Of a stretch of DNA of 64,000 nt, positions 21,469 to 30,656 are shown piece by piece (within the stretch, counting starts at the first letter, position 1; each line of letters opens with the position of its first letter). The notes beneath the pieces were generated by a model. The model had not been told where the DNA came from. It saw only the letters and a list, made by a program, of their open reading frames with translations, and made no database searches. The position numbers were made by a program, and so were the translations under genes. Source of the DNA: Nitzschia sp. pyKryTriq1 (Eukaryota; Bacillariophyta; Bacillariophyceae; Bacillariales; Bacillariaceae); NCBI GenBank assembly GCA_956465555.1, contig OY101116.1, positions 1 to 64,000 on the forward strand, written 5' to 3'.

Positions 21469-23445
21469 ATGGCAGGCGACCACGACGACGAGGACTCTGG
21501 TGCTCATGATACTGCAGCAGCAGCAGTAGCAGATGCAGCAGATGCAGCAGATGCAGCAGATGCAGCAGATGCAGCAGATGCAGCAGATGCAGCAGATGCA
21601 GCAGATGCAGCAGATGCAGCAGATGCAGCAGATGCAGCAGATGCAGCAGCATATTCTACCGATCTTCGAATTCCCAATAGCAGCAACACCAGCGAGAACA
21701 GCAGCAGCAGCAGCAGCAATACTAACAAGAAACGCACATTGCTTTTATACGAGCCGGAAACGGTCCAACCGGAATGGCTCGAATTGCCACCCGAACTGCA
21801 AGCGATTGATTTTACCAAAGACAATGCTGTTGCGTGGGACAAGTACCAACCGTATTCCAATGTTCCACCCGTCTTGACTCCTCTCGATACTCCTCCGACA
21901 TTTCATACCGACGTTGCAGGTCATGATCATTTTCAAAGAGCCCTTTGTTTTCAATTGCATGCCATGGAGGGTCGGGCACGTGCGGGTACCATTCATTTTC
22001 CCAACACTGATAGTAGTACTGGCGCTCCACCAGCAGTACCAACTCCTCGATTCATGCCCGTGGGTACCAAAGGAACGCTCAAGAGTGTTCTGCCAAGCGA
22101 AATTCAGGACGATTTACATTGTCCCATGATTTTGGCCAATACGTATCATTTAGCCTTGCAACCAGGTACGGAATTGATTCACACTATATTTGGTGGATTG
22201 CCCAAATTCATGGGAGGTACTACTACTGCTACTAGTACGAGTACTACTACTACAACGAGTACTACTACTAGTATGCTGGACGAGAATAATGAACCAACTT
22301 CTTCCTCTTCTTCCTCCTCGATAGCACTACAAGAAGAACCAACAACCACAACCACAGCACAACAATCATCACAACCCAATAAGAAGAAGAAACCACGTCG
22401 TCTGTTTAGTCTCTTGACGGATTCGGGCGGATTTCAAATGGTATCACTGGCCGCCTTGTCGGTTGTGACGGAAAATGGAGTCGTCTTTGAGAGTCCCTAT
22501 ACCAAGGGAGAGAGTATGACATTGCGTCCTGAAGATTCCATTCGTTGTCAAAATGAAATTGGTGCCGATATCATTATGCAATTGGACGATGTCATTTCTT
22601 CCGTCGAAAATAATGCACAACGATTTCGATTGGCAACCCTGAGGACCTTGCGTTGGTACGATCGATGCGTCCAAGCCCATACCCAACCTGAATCGCAAAA
22701 CCTGTACCCGATTTTGCAAGGTCATTTGGATACCAGCAAAGGTGGATTACGAGAAATTTGTTTGGCAGGCTTTCGACATCGCGATATTGTTGTGGAGGAC
22801 GAGGAAGAGGAGGACAACGACGAAACAACATCGGTGCGTCGACGTCGTACTATTCCTGGATTTGCCATTGGTGGACTGGCGGGGGGAGAAAGTAAGGACG
22901 ACTTTTGGAAGGTAGTCGATCATGCCTGTCGTAATCTACCAGATGATCGGCCACGATATTTGATGGGAGTCGGATATCCTTTGGATTTGGTCGTATGTAC
23001 GGCCTTGGGTGTGGATCAATACGATTGTGTCTATCCGACTCGGACGGCACGATTTGGAGTAGCGTTGGTCGATCAAGAGGGAGGACAATTGAAACTCAAA
23101 CAACACGAGTATGCGACCCAACAGAATGCTATTATCATGGAAGGATGCCCATGCACGGCTTGTTCTCGAAAGGTTTCCCGGGCCCGACTCCATGCTCTCT
23201 TGAAATCCCAAAGTAATGTTTTGGGCGTACAACTCTTGACGCAACATAATGTATGCTACATGATGGGCTTGGTGAATCGGATGCGTCAAGCCATTTTGGA
23301 AGGCCGCTTTCAAAACTTTGTCCGAGACTTTATCAAAGTTCATTTTGCTAATAGTACTGGCGACAGTGACAGCGGCGGGGGCGGGGAGGTTCCACAATGG
23401 GTCAAGGATGCCCTCAACGCGGCGGGGATTGATTTGACCAAGTAG
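21469..23445 (+). CDS. QTRT1: queuine tRNA-ribosyltransferase, catalytic subunit
   Basis: 658 aa from ATG. It exchanges guanine for queuine at position 34 of GUN-anticodon tRNAs, normally as a dimer with QTRT2. Seen: FMPVGTKGTLKSVLPSE, LANTYHLALQPG, the substrate-pocket motif DSGGFQMVSL (about 320), YPILQGHLD, FAIGGLAGGES, the nucleophile region GVDQYDCVYPTRTARFG, and the zinc site CPCTAC followed by QLLTQHN. All catalytic and zinc positions of the family are present. The protein is longer than the usual 400 aa because of an amino-terminal AAD repeat (residues about 20-60) and a Ser/Thr/Gln insert (about 250-315) between the conserved LPKFMGG and RRLFSLL blocks. No clear organelle signal. A TGACGTAA word lies about 190 bp upstream. 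Confidence 0.92.
   Translation: MAGDHDDEDSGAHDTAAAAVADAADAADAADAADAADAADAADAADAADAADAADAADAAAYSTDLRIPNSSNTSENSSSSSSNTNKKRTLLLYEPETVQPEWLELPPELQAIDFTKDNAVAWDKYQPYSNVPPVLTPLDTPPTFHTDVAGHDHFQRALCFQLHAMEGRARAGTIHFPNTDSSTGAPPAVPTPRFMPVGTKGTLKSVLPSEIQDDLHCPMILANTYHLALQPGTELIHTIFGGLPKFMGGTTTATSTSTTTTTSTTTSMLDENNEPTSSSSSSSIALQEEPTTTTTAQQSSQPNKKKKPRRLFSLLTDSGGFQMVSLAALSVVTENGVVFESPYTKGESMTLRPEDSIRCQNEIGADIIMQLDDVISSVENNAQRFRLATLRTLRWYDRCVQAHTQPESQNLYPILQGHLDTSKGGLREICLAGFRHRDIVVEDEEEEDNDETTSVRRRRTIPGFAIGGLAGGESKDDFWKVVDHACRNLPDDRPRYLMGVGYPLDLVVCTALGVDQYDCVYPTRTARFGVALVDQEGGQLKLKQHEYATQQNAIIMEGCPCTACSRKVSRARLHALLKSQSNVLGVQLLTQHNVCYMMGLVNRMRQAILEGRFQNFVRDFIKVHFANSTGDSDSGGGGEVPQWVKDALNAAGIDLTK
21524..21650 (+). 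repeat. 9-bp coding repeat (AAD)n
   Basis: About thirteen copies of GCAGATGCA encode Ala-Ala-Asp tripeptides near the amino end of the tRNA-ribosyltransferase. Copy number is likely to vary between alleles; length is a multiple of three so the frame is kept. Confidence 0.9.
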
Positions 23446-24186
23446 TGATAAACTTGATTTGAGCGGTTCAGACGCAGACGGGCCGACACGAAGGTTCAAA
23501 GGCTACGTCTCGCGTTGGTTTTCGGTGTCAATGCTGGCGTGTGGTTCGTGTCGGTTCAAGAATATTCATTTCACTATACTGTAGAACTAGCACTTCTTCA
23601 TCGAAAGGGAGAATGAATCTAATTACATAGAAAAGATCGAGGTGTGGTATAGATAAATGGATGTACAGTCTATTCAAAACAAAATTAACAAGGAAATATA
23701 GTGGTGGTGGTGGTGGTGGTGGTATAGTGGTGGTGGTGGTGGTGGTGGTGGTATAGTGGTGGTGGTGGTGGTATAGTAGTGGTGGTTGCCATTATTGCGT
23801 AGATGCGATGTGAATATAGTCGATCTTTGTCATCGTTCGTATAGTGTCATCATTCTCTTGAAATCATATTGATGCGTGAATTATAAAACCCTGCCGTGTT
23901 GGTTAGGACGGACTAACGAGGCTCACATATGATAGTCGAAGAGAAACGAGAGGAACCGAAGACGAAAAGAAACAACAATCAATCGATCATGTGCTGGCGG
24001 GGTAAATAATTGAAAATTCAAAGTGGTGGGGATTCGTCGGTGGAAAGTAGAGGCAACAATAATCGAAACAAACGGGGAGCAGAAAACGAAAGGAAAGAAC
24101 AAAACACACGAACGAACGAACGGCAAACAAAGAACGAAATGGCAAACAAACGAAATGGCAGCAGACAACGAAAAGAAACAAACTGC
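23446..24186. other. intergenic with GGT minisatellite
   Basis: Bases 23700-23789 are runs of GGT broken by regularly placed TATAGT words, four blocks in all. The remainder up to 24186 is purine-rich on the plus strand. No gene is supported. Confidence 0.6.
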
Positions 24187-24885
24187 TCAGCGGCATGATT
24201 GCGACAAGCGAGCAGATCGGCGTCGGCCATCAGCCGATACGATAGAACCCAGCACGATCAGGGCTGTAGTTGTCTTTTGCGACGCCAAACGAGCCGATCG
24301 TCGGAGAGGAGACGGAGGCAATACAACTCGTCGTCGTCTTTTTTGTTCTGGCGCCGCTGTCAACAGATTGGACGTGTTTTCAATGGCAAGCTCCTCGATG
24401 TCGATGTTTATGATTTCGTCTGTAGACGAAGCGAAAGAGCTGTCATCGTGAGTCACCACTTGCTCGTCAACGACGGATTCTTCTTCCGTTTCCTCCACAA
24501 TGGTCGCGAGGACCGACTCAAAGGGAGCAGCACCTTTGCTGATGATCGTGCGCATCTCTTCTTGGCCGAAGAACGTCAACCAGTACACGGGATGACAAGA
24601 GCGGCGAAGGTGGATTTTCTTGCTGCGAGCCGCAAGAGGAGCAACAATTACTGCGTTCTTGGGGACAGCGGATACAGATCGAACTCGAACTCGCTTGCTA
24701 TCGTTGCCGCGAGGGAGATGCTTTCGAACCTCGCGGACCAGCAATCGAACGCCGACGAGAACAACGGCAACGCAAAGCCAGTCGCCGATGGAGAGGATGC
24801 TCGTGGCGAGAGCAATGGTTTCCACAGCAACGATGTAGAGAAGAACCAAAAAGGCGATGGCGAATTGAAGGAGGGTAGTGAACAT
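24187..24885 (-). CDS. small protein with two membrane helices and RRSARLA tail
   Basis: 232 aa from the first in-frame ATG; the frame is open for 61 further codons upstream without an ATG. Two adjacent hydrophobic segments (LLQFAIAFLVLLYIVAVETI and GDWLCVAVVLVGVRLLV) lie at residues about 5-50. A basic loop (REVRKHLPRG, KKIHLRRS), an acidic middle (VEETEEESVVDEQVVTHDD) and a carboxy end with the motif LRRSARLAS repeated as RRRSARLSQ follow. I do not recognise the family. A plus-strand frame of similar size overlaps, but the hydrophobic pattern and motif repeat favour the minus strand. Confidence 0.5.
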   Translation of the reverse strand: MFTTLLQFAIAFLVLLYIVAVETIALATSILSIGDWLCVAVVLVGVRLLVREVRKHLPRGNDSKRVRVRSVSAVPKNAVIVAPLAARSKKIHLRRSCHPVYWLTFFGQEEMRTIISKGAAPFESVLATIVEETEEESVVDEQVVTHDDSSFASSTDEIINIDIEELAIENTSNLLTAAPEQKRRRRVVLPPSPLRRSARLASQKTTTALIVLGSIVSADGRRRSARLSQSCR

Positions 24886-25586
24886 GATGATGATGATAGT
24901 GATGATGACAATCGGTATACTCTTTCGAAAAAAAGTGATTCGATGCGTCGCGGCGGTGTTGTTGTTTGTTGTTGCTGCTTCCGACAAGACGACGCTGTCC
25001 ACGCTCGATCGGGGCGTGACGGGTGACACTTTCAACGCTCGCTCGCCGAAGTGGCCTGAAGTAGCCAATCAAAGTAACTAAAACTGCAAATGCGTCACTT
25101 CGCGCCGGCCAATCACGAGAAACCGCCCAGTACCACAGTTGTGTTGATTTCCACTTAGACTTTAACGTTTTATTAGCGGTAGGACATCATGAGGACGCCG
25201 GCCGCGCCGGACGACGCAAGCTGATGCGCTCTCACAAATTATTATTGGGATGTGTTATTGTGGAGCCGCGCACCGCCGTGATAGTTTCCTGGTACCTGTT
25301 ACCCATAGTGCGGACCTTTCCCCGATCCCAACGCATTCCGAAAGAATTTACACCTTCTTCCTACTGTACCTTCTATCTTGGCGCAAAGTTGTCACAAAAC
25401 AATGTAGCTACTTCGCTTGTCCAGAAATAATAATCCATCTATTGACGATGGTGTTTGGTGGAAAGCAGCAGCAACAATCGAGGCTCGATTGTGGAGACTA
25501 GAGTGGTTCAACTCGGGGAGCACCATGTGCAAGAGTAGGAATACGGTGATGCTATGGATCCCTTTACGGACACCTTCTTCCTACCT
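24886..25586. other. intergenic
   Basis: Contains no supported gene. A plus frame near 25420-25560 (DDGVWWKAAATIEARLWRLE) looks somewhat protein-like but has no start or partner and was not recognised. The right end joins abruptly to the copied propeller segment. Confidence 0.4.
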
Positions 25587-26373
25587 AGCCGTCTCGTACC
25601 TATCCACGTCGGGAAGGCGACTGCTGCCATCAATTTCCGCCTTGTTGATACCATACGCCAGCTTATGTAGGTAGGTACCATGCCATCCACCAGGCGGAGC
25701 CTTGCGCAAATCAATATCTTCCACGTCGAATTGTTGAAGGTAGGCAATGAGCGACGTCTTTTGGGCTTCCATGCGCTTTCGTTCTCGTCGCCGAGCCATT
25801 GCCATGCAACAGCAGCCTAGAGCTAGTACACCAAGAGCCGCTAGCGCGAATGATATCATTGTCAATGTTGTTCGGCTTTGACTGACTCCATTCGGGTACT
25901 GGAAGGTAGAGAGGGAGAGAGAGAGAAGGATACGTTAGTCGGAGAAGCGTAAGGAATCCATACGGATACACTAGAAGCATGGCGATCTTACCCATTCCGT
26001 TGGCGTCGACGTGTCAGTCGGTAGCAAATCAATCGGAGGAGCCACTATCGGTTCCGAGTGGGCGCCATCCTGCTTATCGAAAATCATCATGAACAGATCG
26101 GAATGGTGTTCCGTACTGCCATCAGACGTACGTGTACGGAAGAAGCTGCCATTGGTATCGCCGTAGACGACAGCGTTCCCATTAGCATCCACCTTGACTC
26201 CTCCACCATTAGCGATTCGGTCGTCGCCATTCGACCCGACTTGCTTCATCCAGGCCAAGTTTCCATCGCGTGTGGAGAGCTTTGCCACGAAAATGTCGTC
26301 GCGACCTGCGGACTTTTGATCTCCTTGATCCACAGTGGCTCCGTTCTCGACAGTTCCCGCAATGTACATGGCA
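25587..26373 (-). pseudogene. recent partial copy of the propeller gene 3' part
   Basis: Nearly identical to 10605-11395: it carries the end of exon 2, the whole second intron and most of exon 3 with the transmembrane helix, but neither the carboxy terminus nor any upstream module. By eye it differs from the source by about half a dozen substitutions and a four-base change in the GA tract of the intron. Both ends are abrupt (AGCCGTCTCGTACC on the left, ATGTACATGGCA on the right). It has no start or stop of its own and is probably not functional, though it could feed gene conversion. The low divergence says it is young. Confidence 0.88.
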
Positions 26374-26460
26374 TACTAGAAATTGAAATCTCTACTACTA
26401 CTACTACTACTACCACTCATAGAGTAGAGAGAGATCGACTATTACTCTTGTCCAGTACTA

Positions 26461-28578
26461 CTAGCTAGTAGAAGAACCCTTTGCGTCGGGCGAAAGGCCC
26501 AGATCTTCGGGTCGTTCCACTGCTTCAAAGTACACGGTCTCTCGTCGCTCTGTCGGTCGGAGGCCACCGCTGTCTTCTTCTGCTAATAAAAGGTCGGCCA
26601 ATGTCTCCTCGCGGGACTCTTCGTCCATGAAGTGGTCTACCTCGGCGTCATCATCGCCTTCAAGATGATCGAGATCGAGATCAAGATCAAACCCATCCAA
26701 ACGAACGGTAGGACTCGGCATTGTGCTCGGCCACCACGAGTACTTTCTTCCTGTCCAACCCATCATGGCCGGAACCAGAATCGTTCGTACGACAAACGTA
26801 TCGAGAAGGACAGCAGTGGTCACCAAAAAAGCCCACTGGTCCAATGCTGGACTTTTGCTCCCCAACAACGAACCAAAGCTCAAGGCCATGATGAGACCGG
26901 CCGAAGTAATAATCCCGCCGGTCGATTCCAGGCCCGCAGCAATCGAGGATTCATGGCCGTAACAGCTTGTTCCTCCGTCTTGTCGATACTCTAGGATGCG
27001 CGTCACCAAAAAGACATCATAGTCCAATGCGAGACCGACAATGATGGAGAAACTCATGATTGGCACGAGCCAACAAAGTTCTGGATCGACCGCCGTCAAG
27101 GCGCGTATATGAAAGCTGTCCCAGATTCCATCTTGATAGACCAGTACTGCGAGGCCAAACGAGACGGTCAAGGTGAAAGTGATTGACACCACGGATCGTA
27201 ACGGCGGTACGACCGATCGAAAGACACAACCCAAGAGTAGAAAGATGACAGCGAGTGTACTTGTAATGACGCGGGGAAAGCTACTGTAGACGGCTTGCAC
27301 CGCATCATGGGCAACCGCGGCTGTGCCGTCCAAATACACATCCACATCGTATTGCTTGTCCTTCATTTTCGTTTTCCAATCGTCCATTTGTGTACGGGTT
27401 TCATCTATCCAATCAATGGCGTCTTGGTCAAATGGCGAAACGGCTTCGAGCTCCACGATAAAGTAAGTCGCAAGGCGATCGTAAGAAAGCATTTGTCCAT
27501 CCAAGAAATGCAGGCACCGAAGAGCGTCGTTGTTGGAGCAATCTTGCAGCGTCTTGCAACGTTTCGATGCCGCATACACCGAGTAGGGTATGGGCTTGTT
27601 ATTGGCCACGGAAATTCCGACGAAAGTGGCTCCTACTATCGAGGCACTTGTAGATGTATTGAGAAGATGATGGACCAAATCGTGTTGTAGATCAAACGCA
27701 TGAGCCGTATCCATCGTTGTATTAGATCTCGTTCCATCCAAGAGAATTCGGAACGGCGCCAACTTGCCAGGTCCAAAATGCCCTCCATCAATCAAACGAT
27801 GATAGGTCTGAAGAGAAGGAGAATCCTTAGGCAATAAGGATTCAAAGGAAAGATCAGAAGAATCGAGTCGACGAGCATTCCAAGCGACCGGCCACAATAG
27901 AAATTGTAGAATGATCAAGACGATAATGATCGACTTGTAGGGATGGAGGACTTGTTTCGCAAGTCGGATCCAAATACTTGTGCTTCTTGCAGTTGTTGTA
28001 TTGCTGTTGACATTTCGCGCAAGTTGTTGTTGTTGTTGCTGCTGCTCCTGCTGCTGGATAAAAGGACTATTTGTCAATCCATGATCTTCGTGGTCGTCAT
28101 TTGTTGTGCTGGGTAGCGGTAAGAGAGGTTCCAGAAGAGGGTCATCGTTACCACTCTCTGCTGATTCGAGAACTTGTTGTTGATGTGGCTCCTGCTCCTG
28201 CTCCTGCTGCTGTTGCTGCTGAGACGTTGGTAACCACTGGGAGAAGCCGCAGCCGAAGTTACTATTATAAGTAGTAGAATACTGAGAATAAAAATAGAGC
28301 AATGCTGGAGTGACCCATAGATTCATGAGCATGGCTGAAGCAATGGCTACGGCCGCTCCCACTCCGACCGATTGCAACATGGGGAGTGGCAAGGCAACCA
28401 ATGCCAAGAAGGTACAGAGTAAGGTCGTACCGGATACCAGTACCACTTTTCCACCTTGTTCCAACATGACTTGAATGGCAGCAAAGGTAGTAGCAGTAGC
28501 AGTAGCAGTCGTATCGTCATGGACAGCACCACCCGATGTATTCGTCGTAGTAGTAGTTGATGATGTGGATGATGATGG

Positions 28579-28609
<31 letters not shown>

Positions 28610-29508
28610 TCTGTGGTATTCCGTTCCAACAAATATCGCGATACCAAAAAGAGTGTATAATCCATGCCCATACCCAAGGTCAAACTCATCATGATACTGG
28701 GTGTGAATTGGGTAATTTGCATTCGTGTCACGACCCACGTATCCATAATAATGGCCCAGGTCGCCACGGTCGATACCATGGAACAAAACGGTAGTAGTAG
28801 TAGTAGTGGTAGTAACAAGAGTGACGGTGCCATCCATCCAAGAGCCATCATGTTTCGGATACTGTTATGAATACTTGCTGCTGTTGGTGTTGTTGTTGGT
28901 GTAGTTGTTGTTGTTGTTGGTGTTGTTGTTTGAAGTAGTAGAGTGATACAGATGAGCAACAATGCGAGTGGAAGGACCCATCTATCCATTCGTTTCAAAT
29001 CTTGTTGTGTCGAAGACCGTAAATCCCTTGAAAAGTAATTCAGACCCGTAAATCCAATTTCCAAATCATGAGTAGGATGTGGTGGAGGAGGTAGCGGCGG
29101 TGTTGTTGTTGTTGTTGTTGTTGTTGTTGCTACTTGTAGTACTTTTGGATGCCTGGCGTCCTTGTCATCGTACCGGTAGTGGTCGACATGATGCTGGTGG
29201 TAGTAGTAGTAGTAGTAATCATCCAAGGCGTCCATGAGAGCTTGTAGATATTGTTTCGAAGAATGATGATTCTTGGTCGATAATGATGATGAGGATGAGG
29301 ATGAGGATGAGGATGAGGATGAGGATGAGGATGAGGATGAGGATGATGAGGATGAGGATGAGGAAGAGGAAGAGGAGGAGGATAATGACGATTCTTCCTC
29401 TAATGATCGATGAAGTAGTAGTGTCACTTGTAAAACGGTCGTTTGTTCATCTTTGGAAAGAAAGGATTTGGATAACAGCGACAGGTTGGCATGTTGGAAT
29501 CCATAATG
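26461..29508 (-). CDS. MMPL/RND-type transporter, amino end missing
   Basis: About 1015 codons open, no ATG at the 5' end. Seen in order: FLSKDEQTTVLQVTLLL (end of the first extracellular domain), a Ser-rich GATGAG-type insert, a helix at DRWVLPLALLLICITLLLQ, the family signature GMGMDYTLFLVSRYL, helices through MNLWVTPALLYFY, a Gln-rich loop, the second half with LLPKDSPSLQTY, VIFLLLGCVFRSVVPPL, GLALDYDVFLVTRILEYR and LLDTFVVRTILVPAMMGW. This is the two-fold layout of MMPL and related sterol/lipid exporters. Helix 1 and most of the first outside domain are absent: the frame ends at 29508, where AT-rich island sequence begins, and no matching exon is found within 8 kb. It looks truncated by a rearrangement, unless a distant exon exists. 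Confidence 0.82.
29283..29385. repeat. GATGAG hexamer repeat
   Basis: A run of GATGAG/GAGGAT units lies inside the MMPL frame, where it encodes a poly-Ser tract on the minus strand. Confidence 0.85.
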
Positions 29509-29549
29509 TCATTAGATTCAATACCAGGATCAGAGTTGCTGATACCGGT

Positions 29550-29894
29550 ATGGATATTGATGCTGAGTTCACCTCCTGGGAATTCACTCAAATGGCGTTT
29601 ACAGTTAACAATCCGGTCACAAACATTGCCACAGAAACATTGCGTCAAAATATAATCCAAGTACGACAAGGTTTTCGTGATATGTTGCACTTTGTGAATG
29701 AAAGAGGTGGCTGGGGAATCATTGGCTGGTACCGATTGAGTGAGATCAAAGACGGCAAGGATGATGAAGGAGCCACTATTATGTCCGAAACCATCCACTA
29801 TCACCCTGTTTCTATTTATCCAAACAATATGGATGACTTGATTGAGTTCAAAAACAGCGCCGAAGCCCTTGATCCTGCAGTATGGAATGATTGA
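29550..29894 (+). CDS. orphan frame at the island edge
   Basis: 114 aa from an internal ATG, but the frame and its protein-like texture continue upstream to about 29512. Sequence such as RQGFRDMLHFVNERGGWGII, YRLSEIKDG and MDDLIEFKNSAEALDPAVW looks like a real helical protein and ends with a normal stop. I do not recognise it. Its upstream side abuts the cut MMPL gene, so it may be the 3' part of a gene brought in with the island. Being on the plus strand, it is convergent with the MMPL remnant. Confidence 0.4.
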   Translation: MDIDAEFTSWEFTQMAFTVNNPVTNIATETLRQNIIQVRQGFRDMLHFVNERGGWGIIGWYRLSEIKDGKDDEGATIMSETIHYHPVSIYPNNMDDLIEFKNSAEALDPAVWND

Positions 29895-30135
29895 ACTGGG
29901 TGTATCCATATCTATTATTATTTGTCATATTATTGTAAAACAGTGAAATAGGAACCGGTCACATTATTTCTCTTTTAGAGCCTGAATATTGATTTTATAG
30001 CCTTCTTTATAGCCTCCATTAGGCTCTTATTTACGCCTCAATCGATGGAGTTAAAAATGGTTGGAAATTGGTTTGTGGCAATGGAAGGTTATTTCATCAA
30101 TAGATCTCTTTGTGATTGGGGATGATAGACTACCC

Positions 30136-30627
30136 AATTTAAAAAATGAGACTGTATGAGATACCATTGAGATCATTTAATATATAGAAAGACGAGCAAT
30201 TAATTTACAAAAACGAGAATATGACATTAATTTAACGTACGAAGCAAAAAGTTCGCCCACAATTAAAATGTACCGAATTGAAAAAATGAGACTGTATGAG
30301 ATACCATTGAGATCTCATTAAAAATAAGTTCTCTTATAGGTTAAATGATGTTCATTTAATATATAAAAAGACAAGCAATTAATTTACAAAAACGAGAATA
30401 TGATATTAATTTCACGTACAAAGCAAAAAGTTCGCCTACAATTAAAATGTACCGAATTGAAAAAATGAGACTGTATGAGATACCATTGAGATCTCATTAA
30501 AGATAAGTTCTCTTATAGATTAAATGATGTTCGTTTAATATGTAAAAAGACAAGCAATTAATTTACAAAAACGAGAATATGATATTAATTTAACGTACAA
30601 AGCAAAAAGTTCGCCTACAATTAAAAT
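30136..30627. repeat. tandem array A, 179-bp unit
   Basis: Three units beginning near AAAAAATGAGACTGTATGAG at 30141, 30281 and 30460; the first lacks about 40 bases. Units share TTTACAAAAACGAGAATATG and GCAAAAAGTTCGCC. The reverse complement of array B (33225-33930) matches around GAGATNCCATTGAGAT, so the two arrays are inverted relatives. The array ends about 30 bases from the GIY-YIG reading frame. Confidence 0.88.
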
Positions 30628-30656
30628 GTCCAATTATTTAGAGAAGAGCGGGAACT

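Noticed and set aside
24199-25026. 275-codon plus-strand frame opposite the two-helix membrane protein
   Set aside because: No ATG at its start and Arg/Ser-rich shadow composition; the minus strand has a coherent hydrophobic pattern and repeated motif.
29424-29909. 161-codon minus-strand frame at the island edge
   Set aside because: The plus strand there has better protein texture, and the part over the MMPL gene is out of frame with the family-typical residues.
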